Assembly: GCA_963834725.1 (NCBI GenBank)
Contig: CAWICN010000001.1
Span: forward strand, 682,001 to 746,000
Source: PALSA-693 sp963834725
GTDB taxonomy: Bacteria > Actinomycetota > Acidimicrobiia > Acidimicrobiales > Palsa-688
DNA length: 64,000 bases
Reading direction: 5' to 3'
Positions 1-8,379 of the stretch are shown here, piece after piece. Both the position numbers and the translations under genes were made by a program. The notes below the pieces were generated by a model that worked only from the letters and a program-made list of their open reading frames with translations, was not told the DNA's origin and made no database searches. How positions within the stretch are numbered: the stretch's first letter is position 1; each line of letters starts with the position of its first letter.

Positions 1-30
1 GCCTGGCCTGGGCTCGGGCAGGGTGACCGT

Positions 31-36
31 TAGGAT
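31..36 (+). promoter_or_regulatory. Likely -10 box of leaderless aroC transcript
   Basis: TAGGAT lies 6 nt before the GTG start of aroC, and there is no Shine-Dalgarno sequence. The same TANNNT-to-start spacing (6-8 nt) recurs before many first genes in this window. No convincing -35 box is seen. Confidence 0.5.
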
Positions 37-42
37 TCGCTC

Positions 43-1203
43 GTGCTGCGCTTCTTGACCGCCGGCGAGTCCCACGGCCAGGGTCTCGTCGTCATCCTCG
101 AAGGCCTGCCCGCGGGCCTGCCCATCACCGAGGAGCAGGTCCAGGTCGAGCTGGCGCGCCGGCGGCTGGGGTTTGGCCGCGGGCCCAGGATGCGCTTCGA
201 GGAGGACCGTCTCACCCTGATCGGCGGGGTGCGCCACGGTCGCACGCTCGGGTCGCCCATCGCGATCGAGATTGCCAACACCGAATGGCCCAAGTGGGAA
301 CAGGAGATGTCGCCCGCTCCCGGCGCCACCGAGAAGCCGCTCACCCAGCCCCGCCCCGGTCATGCCGATCTCCCGGGGATGCAGAAGTACGGCTTCGGCG
401 ATGCCCGGGACGTCCTCGAGCGGGCGTCTGCCCGGGAGACCGCAGCCCGCGTCGCGGCCGGTGCTGTCAGCAAGGCGTTCCTCGCAGAGCTCGGCATCGG
501 CATCGTCAGTCACATCGTCCAGATGGGACCGGTGGTCTCCAAGTCGGCGGCCCGGCCGACGTTGGCAGACCTGCCCCGCGTCGACGAGTCGCAGGTTCGT
601 TGCTTCGACCCTGAGGCCGAGGCGGCCATGGTGGCCGAGGTCAAGGCCGCCGCCAAAGTGGGCGACTCCGTCGGCGGGGTGGCGGAGGTCATCGGCTACG
701 GCATCCCGGTCGGACTCGGCAGCCACGTCCACTGGGACCGGCGTCTGGAGGGGCTGCTGGCTCAAGCCCTCATGAGCATCCAGGCCGTGAAAGGGGTGGA
801 GATCGGCGATGCCAGCGACGTCGCCGCTCGCCGGGGCTCCGAAGCCCACGACGCCATCACGTGGGACGGCACCGCTGGCACCTACGGGCGGGAGACCAAC
901 TGGATGGGCGGAATCGAGGGGGGCATGTCGAACGGCCAGCCCGTCGTCGGGCGCGTGGCGATGAAGCCGCTCGCCACCCTCAACCGCCCGGTTCTGAAGA
1001 CCGTGGACGTGGTGACCAAGGAGACGACCTTGTCGTTCAAGGAGCGCACCGACGTCACCGCCGTGCCGGCTATGGGCGTGGTCGCGGAGACGATGATGGC
1101 GCTGGTCGTCGCCGGGGAAGCCCTCCGCAAGTTCGGGGGCGACTCCATGGACGAGGTTCGTCGCAACCACCGGGCCTACCTGCTCGCTCTGCGCTCCCCA
1201 TGA
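43..1203 (+). CDS. aroC: Chorismate synthase
   Basis: Last enzyme of the shikimate pathway; converts 5-enolpyruvylshikimate-3-phosphate to chorismate using reduced FMN. The 386-aa product is full length. It has the N-terminal GESHGQGL signature (residues 8-15), the RPGHADL segment near 105, the RETAARVAAG helix near 135 and the GGIEGGMSNG signature near 291. The start is GTG, directly after a TAGGAT box, so the mRNA is probably leaderless. It overlaps aroK by 4 nt (ATGA), opening an aroCKBQ operon. Confidence 0.97.
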   Translation: MLRFLTAGESHGQGLVVILEGLPAGLPITEEQVQVELARRRLGFGRGPRMRFEEDRLTLIGGVRHGRTLGSPIAIEIANTEWPKWEQEMSPAPGATEKPLTQPRPGHADLPGMQKYGFGDARDVLERASARETAARVAAGAVSKAFLAELGIGIVSHIVQMGPVVSKSAARPTLADLPRVDESQVRCFDPEAEAAMVAEVKAAAKVGDSVGGVAEVIGYGIPVGLGSHVHWDRRLEGLLAQALMSIQAVKGVEIGDASDVAARRGSEAHDAITWDGTAGTYGRETNWMGGIEGGMSNGQPVVGRVAMKPLATLNRPVLKTVDVVTKETTLSFKERTDVTAVPAMGVVAETMMALVVAGEALRKFGGDSMDEVRRNHRAYLLALRSP

Positions 1204-1742
1204 CCGGTCCCCGCCGGGTGCTGCTCATCGGCATGATGGGCGCCGGAAAGTCGACCACGGGCCACCTGCTGGGGGTCAGGCTGGGGTGGCCGTATCTCGA
1301 CAGCGACGAAGAGGTCGTCCGCCTGACCGGCCGGACCATCCCCGAAATATGGAAAGCCGACGGCGAAGCAGCCTTTCGCGCTGAGGAACGGCGGGTGCTG
1401 GCCTCGGCCGCGACGTCCGATGGGCCCGTGGTGATCGGCGTCGCCGGCGGGGCCGTGCTCGATCCCGACAACCGGGCCCGGATACGGAAGGCCGGGCTGG
1501 TGGTCTGGCTTCGCGCCGATGTCACGGTCCTCGCGGCGCGGGTCGGTGAAGGCGCCGGCCGCCCTCTGCTCGAGGGAGAGCCCGCTCTCGCCATTCGGCG
1601 CCTGGTCCTGGCCCGGGCGCCCGTCTACGCGGAGCTGGCCCACCTGACCATCGATGTTGACCGGTTGTCGCCGCGGCAGGTGGTCGACCGGATAATTCCG
1701 GCTGTTCATGACCATTGGCCACAGGCGGGGACCCGTGCGTGA
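1200..1742 (+). CDS. aroK: Shikimate kinase
   Basis: Phosphorylates shikimate at the 3-hydroxyl with ATP. The 180-aa product has a Walker A loop GMMGAGKST at residues 11-19, the substrate-binding DSD motif at 34-36, and the GGA motif in the 80s. The ATG at 1200 overlaps the aroC stop codon (ATGA), so translation is probably coupled. The reading frame stays open far upstream inside aroC, but the kinase domain begins only here. Size and motifs are normal for the family. Confidence 0.96.
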   Translation: MTGPRRVLLIGMMGAGKSTTGHLLGVRLGWPYLDSDEEVVRLTGRTIPEIWKADGEAAFRAEERRVLASAATSDGPVVIGVAGGAVLDPDNRARIRKAGLVVWLRADVTVLAARVGEGAGRPLLEGEPALAIRRLVLARAPVYAELAHLTIDVDRLSPRQVVDRIIPAVHDHWPQAGTRA

Positions 1743-2742
1743 ACAGCGCGTGGACCTCGGAGACCGCTCGTACCCCGTCCTGGTGGGCCCGGGCGCCCGC
1801 CACCGCCTCATCGAGGTGCTCCCCGTCGGAGTGCACCGGGCCGCGGTGGTAAGCCAGCGGAACATTCCCTGGGCGGTGGACGCCGGCGTCGAGCAGCGTT
1901 CCTTTTTCCTCGAAGATGGCGAACGAGCCAAGGATCTGGAATCCGTGGAAGGGCTCTGCCGCGACTTCGCCCGGTGGGGGCTGACCCGGGCGGATGTGGT
2001 GGTGGCAATCGGGGGCGGCGTCGTCACCGACGTGGCTGGTTTCGCGGCGGCCATCTACCACCGCGGTGTCCCGGTAGTGCACGTACCCACCAGCCTGCTC
2101 GGACAGGTCGATGCCGCCATCGGGGGGAAGACCGGCGTGAACCTGCCCGAGGGCAAAAACCTGGTTGGCGCCTTCTGGCAGCCCGCCGCCGTGCTGTGTG
2201 ATACCGAGACGCTCGAAACTCTCCCGGCGCGGGAGTACCGAAGCGGCTGCGGCGAGATGGCCAAGTACGCCTTCCTCGGGGTGGAGGGCCTCCGGGACCT
2301 GTCCCTGGAGGAGGCCGTCGCCGCCTGCGTGGCCTGCAAGGCCGGGGTGGTCTGCTCTGACGAGCTCGAGTCGGGGCGGCGGGCCCTGCTCAACTACGGG
2401 CACACCCTCGCCCATGCCCTCGAAACGGTGGGGCACTACGACCTCCGCCACGGCGAGGCGGTGGGTATCGGGCTGGTGTTCGCCGCCCAACTGGCCTACC
2501 GGCTCGGTCGCATCGACGGCGATCGGGTCACCGAGCACCAGCAGATGGTCGCCGCCTACGACCTGCCGACGCGCCTCCCCCCGGCCGCCGACGCTGACGC
2601 GCTCATCGCCGTGATGGGCCGCGACAAGAAGGCGACCGACGGCACCCTGACCTTCGTCCTCGACGGCGTGGCCGGCCTAGCGGTGGTGGCCGGCGTACCG
2701 GAGCAGACGGTTCGGAGCGTTCTCACTGAGCTCGGGTCGTGA
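1735..2742 (+). CDS. aroB: 3-dehydroquinate synthase
   Basis: Cyclises DAHP to 3-dehydroquinate in the shikimate pathway; needs NAD+ and a divalent metal. The product (about 335 aa) contains the NAD-binding GGGVVTDVAGF loop, the lysine-rich GGKTGVNLPEGKN segment, EMAKYAFLG with the first metal ligand, and NYGHTLAHALE with a second ligand. I chose the GTG at 1735, with an AGGCGGGG ribosome site about 5 nt upstream; it overlaps the aroK end by 8 nt. An ATG at 1708 would add nine residues and a later GTG at 1750 is also possible. Confidence 0.95.
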   Translation: MREQRVDLGDRSYPVLVGPGARHRLIEVLPVGVHRAAVVSQRNIPWAVDAGVEQRSFFLEDGERAKDLESVEGLCRDFARWGLTRADVVVAIGGGVVTDVAGFAAAIYHRGVPVVHVPTSLLGQVDAAIGGKTGVNLPEGKNLVGAFWQPAAVLCDTETLETLPAREYRSGCGEMAKYAFLGVEGLRDLSLEEAVAACVACKAGVVCSDELESGRRALLNYGHTLAHALETVGHYDLRHGEAVGIGLVFAAQLAYRLGRIDGDRVTEHQQMVAAYDLPTRLPPAADADALIAVMGRDKKATDGTLTFVLDGVAGLAVVAGVPEQTVRSVLTELGS

Positions 2743-3206
2743 CCGGACCCCGGCCAGTGGTCCTCCTGCTCTCCGGTCCCAACCTCAATCTGCTCGGCGA
2801 TCGAGAGCCGGAGATCTACGGGACCGCCACCCTGGAGGATCACGTCGCTTACGCGACCGCCGAGGCGGGGCGGCACGGCCTCGTCGTCGAACACCACCAG
2901 TCCAATCACGAGGGCGACCTGGTCGACGCGGTGCACCGGGCCCGGGGCCGGGCCGCTGCCATCGTCATCAACGCCGGCGCCCTCACCCACTACGCGTGGT
3001 CGTTGCACGACGCCCTCGCCGCGTTCGACGGACCGATCGTGGAGCTCCACCTGTCCAACCCGGTCCGCCGCGAGGCCTGGCGGGCCATCTCGGTGATCAC
3101 ACCCGTGGCCACCGGGGTCATCACCGGGTTCGGCGGGGCCGGCTACGGCTTCGCCATGCAGGCCGTGGCCCATCTGTTGGGACGGGGCGTAACCGCCGAC
3201 GGTTGA
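2739..3206 (+). CDS. aroQ: 3-dehydroquinate dehydratase, type II
   Basis: Dehydrates 3-dehydroquinate to 3-dehydroshikimate. At 155 aa it has the size of the small dodecameric type II enzyme. It begins with the typical GPNLNLLGDREPEIYG block that carries the catalytic Arg and Tyr, followed by the NAGALTHYAWSLHDAL block with the catalytic His, and VELHLSNP. GTG start overlapping the aroB stop by 4 nt. Together with aroC, aroK and aroB this gives four of the seven shikimate steps in one operon; aroA, aroE and DAHP synthase are not in the window. Confidence 0.96.
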   Translation: MTGPRPVVLLLSGPNLNLLGDREPEIYGTATLEDHVAYATAEAGRHGLVVEHHQSNHEGDLVDAVHRARGRAAAIVINAGALTHYAWSLHDALAAFDGPIVELHLSNPVRREAWRAISVITPVATGVITGFGGAGYGFAMQAVAHLLGRGVTADG

Positions 3207-3363
3207 ACGGGCTGAATGCAGCTGGCGACCGGGTGGCCCGGCGACCCGGCGAAGGCGAGGGGGCTCGCCGGCTCGACGCCACCTCCGGCCTCCACGCAGG
3301 CACCTCGCCGGCGGGGCCACCGGGAACGTTCCGACAGCGGTTCCCCGCCCGGGGGTCCAGGGG

Positions 3364-3369
3364 TACGCT
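3364..3369 (+). promoter_or_regulatory. Likely -10 box of leaderless pepQ transcript
   Basis: TACGCT is followed by 8 nt and then the GTG of the aminopeptidase gene. The 170-bp gap after aroQ also makes an independent promoter likely. A weak TTCCCC at 3341 lies at -35 distance. Confidence 0.5.
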
Positions 3370-3377
3370 GAGTATTC

Positions 3378-4484
3378 GTGCCAGCAGCCATGGATGTCGG
3401 TGTCCGCCTGGGCCGCCTGCGGGCGGCGCTCGCGGCCCTGGATGAACCGCCTGACGCCCTCCTGGTCACGAGCCTGACCAATATCCGCTACCTGACCGGA
3501 TTCTCCGGGTCAGCCGGCCTTCTGTTCGTGCTCCCCGAGGACACTGTCCTTGTGACCGACGGCCGCTACGGCCTGCAGGCAGGCGAACAGCTCGAAGCCG
3601 CCGGTGTCGCCGCCCGGGTCGTGGTCGCCAAAGCCCCCGACCAGGTGGAGCGGGCCCGCGAGATCGTGGGCGATGGCAATGTCGGTCATCTCGCCCTCGA
3701 AGCCGTCCATGTCAGCTGGCAGCAGCAGCGGTCGATCGCCGAGGACTGGCTGCCCGACGTGGAGCTCATGCCGACGGCAGGTGTCGTCGAAGGATTGCGC
3801 CGGATCAAGGACCCGGGCGAACTGGACCGGTTGGCGGAGGCGGCCCGCATCGCGGACGAGGCGCTCGGTCGTCTCCGCCCCGAGCTCGGTGGCGGCGTGA
3901 CCGAGGAAGCGTTCGGTCGAGCCCTCGACTTCGAGATGCGGTGCCTGGGGGCCAGCGGGCCGTCGTTCGAGACCATCGTCGCCAGTGGTACCAACGCGGC
4001 TATGCCCCACCATCGGCCGGGATCGCGGGTGATCCAGCCCGGCGAGCCAGTGGTACTGGACTTCGGCGCTCGTGTCGACGGGTACTGCTCGGACATGACC
4101 CGAACGGTCTGGTCGGGCCGGATCGAGGAGGCCCATCTGCGGCGGGCGGTCGACGTGGTCCTGGCCAGCCAGGCCGCCGGCGTGGCGACGGTCGCGCCCG
4201 GCGTCAAGTGCGCCGAGGTGGATCGGGTCTGCCGGGAGGTGATCGCAGAAGCAGGATGGGGGGATCTGTTCGTCCACGGCACCGGGCACGGAGTCGGGCT
4301 CGACATCCACGAGGCCCCGTGGGTGAATGCCACATCCGTCGATACACTCGAGGTGGGCCACGTGGTCACCGTCGAGCCCGGCGTGTACCTGCCCGGTCGG
4401 GGTGGTGTCCGGATCGAGGACACCGTCGTGGTGACCGATCACGGCTGCCGGCCGCTTACCCGCACACCAAAGGATCTGCCGTAA
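3378..4484 (+). CDS. pepQ: Xaa-Pro aminopeptidase / M24 peptidase
   Basis: Metallopeptidase of the M24 (pita-bread) family, removing N-terminal residues before proline. The 368-aa product has an N-terminal creatinase-like domain (residues 1-130) with TNIRYLTGFSGSAG, and a C-terminal catalytic domain. The metal ligands are visible: the two Asp in DFGARVDGYCSDMTRT, His in HGTGHGVGLDIHE, and the Glu residues in VEPGVYLPG and RIEDTVVV. It lies directly before efp, the common actinobacterial pairing. It could equally be called a dipeptidase; substrate cannot be told from sequence. Confidence 0.9.
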   Translation: MPAAMDVGVRLGRLRAALAALDEPPDALLVTSLTNIRYLTGFSGSAGLLFVLPEDTVLVTDGRYGLQAGEQLEAAGVAARVVVAKAPDQVERAREIVGDGNVGHLALEAVHVSWQQQRSIAEDWLPDVELMPTAGVVEGLRRIKDPGELDRLAEAARIADEALGRLRPELGGGVTEEAFGRALDFEMRCLGASGPSFETIVASGTNAAMPHHRPGSRVIQPGEPVVLDFGARVDGYCSDMTRTVWSGRIEEAHLRRAVDVVLASQAAGVATVAPGVKCAEVDRVCREVIAEAGWGDLFVHGTGHGVGLDIHEAPWVNATSVDTLEVGHVVTVEPGVYLPGRGGVRIEDTVVVTDHGCRPLTRTPKDLP

Positions 4485-5054
4485 ATGCCAGCCGTTTCCA
4501 CCAATGACCTCAAGAACGGGATGTCGCTCAACTTGCCGGAGGGTCTTTTCTCCGTGGTCGAGTTCCAGCACGTCAAGCCGGGGAAAGGCGGGGCGTTCGT
4601 GCGCACCAAGCTCAAGAACGTGCGCACCGGCGCGGTGATCGAGCGGACCTACCGGGCGGACGAGAAGCTTGATCAAGCTTTGATCGACAAGCGGGAGATG
4701 CAGTTCCTGTATGTCGATGGCGACGCTTATGTGTTCATGGACACCACCGACTACGAGCAGCTTCACGCTCCGCTCGCGAGCCTTGGATCGTCGGCTCGCT
4801 ACCTCAAAGAGGGCGACTCGGTTGTCCTGCAGATGTACGACGGGGAAATCGTCGGCGTCGACCTGCCTGCCGCCGTGGAGTTGACCGTCACCGAGACCGA
4901 ACCCGGCGTGCAGGGCGATCGGGTGTCGGGGGCTCGCAAGCCAGCCACCCTCGAGACCGGAATCTCGGTGCAGGTACCTCTCTTCGTGAACACGGGCGAC
5001 AGGGTGAAAGTCGATACCCGGACGGGGGAGTACCTGACCCGCGCCGGTAGCTGA
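4485..5054 (+). CDS. efp: Translation elongation factor P
   Basis: Binds stalled ribosomes between P and E sites and helps form peptide bonds at polyproline runs. The 189-aa product is full length, with the N-terminal KOW-like domain, the tip loop PGKGGAFV (Lys near residue 32, the position modified in some bacteria), and two OB domains ending in VDTRTGEYLTRA. The ATG directly follows the pepQ stop. Several proteins in this window have proline-rich tandem repeats (RpoZ, PheT), which would be EF-P clients; that link is inference. Confidence 0.97.
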   Translation: MPAVSTNDLKNGMSLNLPEGLFSVVEFQHVKPGKGGAFVRTKLKNVRTGAVIERTYRADEKLDQALIDKREMQFLYVDGDAYVFMDTTDYEQLHAPLASLGSSARYLKEGDSVVLQMYDGEIVGVDLPAAVELTVTETEPGVQGDRVSGARKPATLETGISVQVPLFVNTGDRVKVDTRTGEYLTRAGS

Positions 5055-5067
5055 TCTCGTTCGTCGG

Positions 5068-5478
5068 GTGCTGCCGTCCACCCGTCGTGAAGCCCGGGAG
5101 CGGGCGCTCGGCCTGCTGTACGAAGCGGAGTCAAAGCAGGTGGCGCCCGCCACCGTTCTGGACGATCTGCCGGTGCCGCCCGATGCGTTCGTGGCCGATC
5201 TGGTCGGCGGGGTTCAGTCGGAACAGGTTCGCATCGACGACCTGATCACCGCCCACGCTATCGACTGGACGATCGACCGGATGCCGGCGATCGACCGGGC
5301 GTTGCTCCGGATGGCCACCTACGAGCTCATGGCCCGACCCGACGTGCCGACGGGCGCCGTGATCTCGGAGGCGGTCGAGCTGGCGACCCAATACTCGACC
5401 GAAGATTCGGGTCGGTTTGTGAACGGGGTGCTGGCCACGATCGCGGCCATCGTTCGGCCCGCCGCGTCGTCACCCTAA
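5068..5478 (+). CDS. nusB: Transcription antitermination protein NusB
   Basis: RNA-binding helical protein that with NusE (S10) recognises boxA and supports rRNA antitermination. The 136-aa product is in the family range and has the typical start STRREARERALGLLYEAE, the central IDRALLRMATYEL helix and the C-terminal DSGRFVNGVLATIA. GTG start 14 nt after efp; the efp-nusB pairing is widespread. No terminator is seen directly after it; the pyr leader begins within about 40 nt. Confidence 0.95.
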   Translation: MLPSTRREARERALGLLYEAESKQVAPATVLDDLPVPPDAFVADLVGGVQSEQVRIDDLITAHAIDWTIDRMPAIDRALLRMATYELMARPDVPTGAVISEAVELATQYSTEDSGRFVNGVLATIAAIVRPAASSP

Positions 5479-5493
5479 GGGGCCAGGATCCGC

Positions 5494-5499
5494 TACCAT
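5494..5499 (+). promoter_or_regulatory. Candidate -10 box of the pyr operon
   Basis: TACCAT, placed so that transcription would begin near 5506, just before the PyrR-binding hairpin. No good -35 is visible, so read-through from nusB is possible. Confidence 0.35.
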
Positions 5500-5517
5500 G
5501 AGCCCCTGGCCCGTGAA

Positions 5518-5537
5518 GCCGGTCCCGTGAGGCCGGT
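5518..5537 (+). promoter_or_regulatory. PyrR-binding RNA hairpin
   Basis: The segment 5521-5534 (GGTCCCGTGAGGCC) matches the known PyrR-binding loop consensus ARUCCNGNGAGGYU at 12 of 14 positions; the two outer differences turn an A-U pair into a G-C pair. It folds as a lower stem 5518-5522/5533-5537, a bulged U at 5523, an upper stem CC/GG and the loop CGTGA. It ends 8 nt before the pyrR ribosome site, so bound PyrR could block translation. Confidence 0.75.
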
Positions 5538-5556
5538 ACGGCGCTAGGAGGTTGGA

Positions 5557-6126
5557 TTGGCCGAACGTGAGCGTGCTCTGGCGCCCCCCTATGGGGGCGT
5601 TTTTGTTGCCCGGACATCGGTGATGAACGCGGAAGAGGTGCGCCGGGCGACCTGGCGGATGGCCCACGAAATTCTCGAGCGAAACCACGAGGAGTCCCAC
5701 CTGGTCCTGATCGGCCTGCAAACCGGCGGGGTGTGGATCGCCTCGCGGCTGGCGCGGGTTGTCGGCGAGGTGACCGGCCACGAGGTCGCGGTGGGGACCC
5801 TCGACGTGGCGTTCTACCGCGATGATTACGGGCTCCGGCCCGTTCTGCCCGAGGCCGCGACGGAGATTCCTGTCGATCTCACCGGCCGGACGGTGGTGCT
5901 GGTCGATGACGTGCTGTTCACGGGGCGCACCATCAGGGCGGCGCTCGGGGCCCTCGGTGATTACGGCCGGGCTCGGGCGGTACAGCTTGCGGTGATGGTC
6001 GACCGGGGCCACCGGGAGTTGCCGATCCGGCCGGACTACGTGGGCCGCAACCTGCCGACCAGGCGCGACGAGATGGTCGACGTGAGCGAGGCGGGCGTGG
6101 TGATCGGTGATGTGAGGCCGAGGTGA
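5557..6126 (+). CDS. pyrR: Pyrimidine operon regulator PyrR / uracil phosphoribosyltransferase
   Basis: RNA-binding regulator that senses UMP/UTP and represses pyr genes; many members also have uracil phosphoribosyltransferase activity. The PRPP loop VVLVDDVLFTGRTIRAAL (near residue 112) and the DRGHRELPIRPDYVGRN block are intact. The best start is TTG at 5557, with a perfect AGGAGG six nt upstream, giving 189 aa. Translation from it runs in frame through the intrinsic terminator at 5582-5604, which encodes residues of the short N-terminal extension. An ATG at 5623 would skip this but lacks a ribosome site. The gene overlaps pyrB by 4 nt. Confidence 0.9.
   Translation: MAERERALAPPYGGVFVARTSVMNAEEVRRATWRMAHEILERNHEESHLVLIGLQTGGVWIASRLARVVGEVTGHEVAVGTLDVAFYRDDYGLRPVLPEAATEIPVDLTGRTVVLVDDVLFTGRTIRAALGALGDYGRARAVQLAVMVDRGHRELPIRPDYVGRNLPTRRDEMVDVSEAGVVIGDVRPR
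5582..5604 (+). terminator. Intrinsic terminator / attenuator inside the 5' end of pyrR
   Basis: CGCCCCC and GGGGGCG form a perfect 7-bp stem around a 4-nt loop (CTAT), followed by five T. It sits 25 nt downstream of the TTG start of pyrR. Segment 5540-5548 can pair with 5577-5585 (9 bp with two wobbles) and would compete with the terminator stem, a candidate antiterminator. Confidence 0.75.
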
Positions 6127-7091
6127 CCCGGCACCTGCTTTCGGTCAACGACCTCGGCGCCGACGGGATCGAGGAGATCCTGCAGCTCACCGACAGCTTC
6201 GTAGAGGTCAGCTCCCGGGCCATACCTAGGGTGCCGGCGCTTCGGGGTAAGACAGTGGTGTCGTTGTTCTTCGAGGACTCGACCCGAACCCGGCTCAGCT
6301 TCGAGACGGCGGCGCGACGCCTCTCCGCCGATGTGATGACCTTCTCGACGGGCAGTTCGTCGGTCAACAAGGGAGAGTCCCTGCGTGACACCGTCGAAAC
6401 CATCGAGGCCATGGGCATCGACGCGGTGGTGATCCGCCACGCCGGTTCCGGGGTGCCGTGGCAGGTCGTCCGATGGACCCACGGGGCGTCGGTGATCAAC
6501 GCGGGAGACGGGTGGCACGAGCACCCGACCCAGGCCTTGCTCGATTGCTACACCATCCGCCGCGAACGGGAGTTGCGCGGCGCGGCCCGCGCCGGCCCCG
6601 GCCGGGCGGCCCTTGATGGTCTCCACATCGCCATCGTCGGCGACATCCGCCACAGCCGGGTGGCCCGGTCGGACGTGCTGGCGTTTGGCAGCCTCGGGGC
6701 CCGGGTGACCTTGGTGGCCCCTCCAACGCTGCTCCCACCATCGCTCGCCGGGTGGCCGGTTGAAGTCTCCCATGACATCGATGCCGTGCTGCCCAAGCTG
6801 GACGTGGTCTACCTCCTGCGACTGCAGCAGGAACGGATGCAGGAGCCGTTGCTCCCCTCCCTCCGCGAGTACACGGCCACCTACGGGCTCACCCGCCAGC
6901 GGGCCGGCCTGCTACCTGACGGCGCCTTGATCATGCACCCGGGTCCGGTCAACCGGGGGGTCGAGGTGGCCGCCGAGGTCGCCGACCACCCGGACTCGGT
7001 GATCACCCACCAGGTCGCCAACGGGGTAGCGGTCCGGATGGCCGTGCTCTACCTGCTGCTGGGATCAGGAGTCGATCTTGTCGCCGCGTAA
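6123..7091 (+). CDS. pyrB: Aspartate carbamoyltransferase catalytic subunit
   Basis: Joins carbamoyl phosphate and aspartate, the committed pyrimidine step. The 322-aa product has the carbamoyl phosphate loop EDSTRTRLSFE (near 52), GESLRDTVETI, the HEHPTQALLD block, and MHPGPVNRG near the C-terminus. GTG start overlapping pyrR by 4 nt. No pyrI regulatory subunit is present, as expected for actinobacteria; control is probably through PyrR and the leader. Confidence 0.97.
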   Translation: MTRHLLSVNDLGADGIEEILQLTDSFVEVSSRAIPRVPALRGKTVVSLFFEDSTRTRLSFETAARRLSADVMTFSTGSSSVNKGESLRDTVETIEAMGIDAVVIRHAGSGVPWQVVRWTHGASVINAGDGWHEHPTQALLDCYTIRRERELRGAARAGPGRAALDGLHIAIVGDIRHSRVARSDVLAFGSLGARVTLVAPPTLLPPSLAGWPVEVSHDIDAVLPKLDVVYLLRLQQERMQEPLLPSLREYTATYGLTRQRAGLLPDGALIMHPGPVNRGVEVAAEVADHPDSVITHQVANGVAVRMAVLYLLLGSGVDLVAA

Positions 7092-8379
7092 CCGTGGCGC
7101 CGTGGTGATCAGGGGCGGCAGCGTGGTCGACCAGACCGGCCGGCGCAACGCCGACGTGCTGATCCAGGACGGGGTGGTCGCATCGGTCGGGTCGAAAATC
7201 AGCGCCGTCCCGGCTGGCACGGTAGTTCTGGACGCATCGGGCTGTGTCGTTGGCCCGGGACTCGTGGACCTGCACGCCCATCTGCGCCAGCCGGGCCGCG
7301 AGGAGGCCGAGACGGTGGAGACGGGAGGGCGGGCCGCGGCTATTGGCGGATTTACCGCGGTCGTGGCCATGCCCAACACCGAACCGGCCATCGACAACGC
7401 CGCGGTCGTTCGTGAGGTGCTGGATCTCGGCGCGGACTCGCCTTGTGACGTGCGGCCGGCCGGCGCGATCTCCGTCGGCCGCCAGGGCCGCCAGCTGGCG
7501 CCGATGGCCGAGATGGCTTCGCTCGGGGTGCGTATCTTCACCGACGACGGGACCGGCGTTCAGGACGCCCGGCTGATGCGGCGGGCCATGGAGTACGCCT
7601 CCGGCCTCGGGGTCGTCCTGGCCCAGCACTGCGAGGATGCCTCCCTCGCCGGCGGGGGCCAGATGCACGAGGGGGAATGGTCGAGCCGCCTCGGCATTTC
7701 CGGCCAGCCCGCCGAGGCGGAGGAGCTCATGGTCATGCGGGACCTGGCGCTGGCCCGCCTGACCGGAGCGACGCTCCACTTTTTGCACCTGTCGAGCGCG
7801 GGGTCGCTGGCAATGATCCGTGGCGCCAAGGCGTCGGGGCTGGTGGTGACGGCCGAGGTGGCCCCGCACCATTTCACCCTGACCGATGCCGAGGTCGCCT
7901 CCTATGACCCGGTCTTCAAGGTCAACCCACCGCTGCGCAGCAGCGCCGACGTCGCCGCGGTCAAGGCGGCCGTGGCCGAGGGCGTCGTCGACGCCATCGC
8001 CACCGATCATGCCCCCCACACCCAGGAGTCGAAAGAGCTGCCCTTTGACCAGGCCCCTCCTGGCATGCTCGGTCTGGAGACGGCTCTCGGCCTGACGCTC
8101 ACCGAACTGGAGCTCCCGCTGGAACGGGTCCTGGCCCTTCTGTCATGGCAGCCTGCCGCGATCGCGGGTCTGTCCGGCGAGCACGGTGGGCCGGTCGCCG
8201 TGGGTGCGCCGGCCAACCTTTGCGTCATCGACCCGACCGCCAAGTGGGTCGTCGACCCGGCGGCCATGGCCAGCAGGAGTCGGAACACGCCCTACGCCGG
8301 GCGGGCGCTCGTGGGCCGCACCCGCCATACCATCCTGCGCGGCGAGCCCGTGGTTATCGACGGAGAGGCGCAGCGATGA
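7078..8379 (+). CDS. pyrC: Dihydroorotase
   Basis: Zinc amidohydrolase that cyclises N-carbamoyl-aspartate to dihydroorotate. The 433-aa product has the metal-binding DLHAHLRQPG (near 62), the KVNPPLR motif and ATDHAPHT near 305, which place it in the class I family. TTG start, overlapping the pyrB end by 14 nt. Its own stop codon is part of the ATGA shared with carA, and this junction sequence has been copied several times downstream (see the carA repeats). Confidence 0.96.
   Translation: MSPRNRGAVVIRGGSVVDQTGRRNADVLIQDGVVASVGSKISAVPAGTVVLDASGCVVGPGLVDLHAHLRQPGREEAETVETGGRAAAIGGFTAVVAMPNTEPAIDNAAVVREVLDLGADSPCDVRPAGAISVGRQGRQLAPMAEMASLGVRIFTDDGTGVQDARLMRRAMEYASGLGVVLAQHCEDASLAGGGQMHEGEWSSRLGISGQPAEAEELMVMRDLALARLTGATLHFLHLSSAGSLAMIRGAKASGLVVTAEVAPHHFTLTDAEVASYDPVFKVNPPLRSSADVAAVKAAVAEGVVDAIATDHAPHTQESKELPFDQAPPGMLGLETALGLTLTELELPLERVLALLSWQPAAIAGLSGEHGGPVAVGAPANLCVIDPTAKWVVDPAAMASRSRNTPYAGRALVGRTRHTILRGEPVVIDGEAQR

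Noticed and set aside
3510..5153. 547-codon minus-strand ORF over pepQ and efp
   Set aside because: It lies opposite two well-conserved genes; long antisense frames are expected at this GC content and the translation has no family features.
8145..8375. Longer carA reading upstream into pyrC
   Set aside because: The frame is open there only because it overlaps pyrC; the ATGA junction and the repeat Met codons mark the start.
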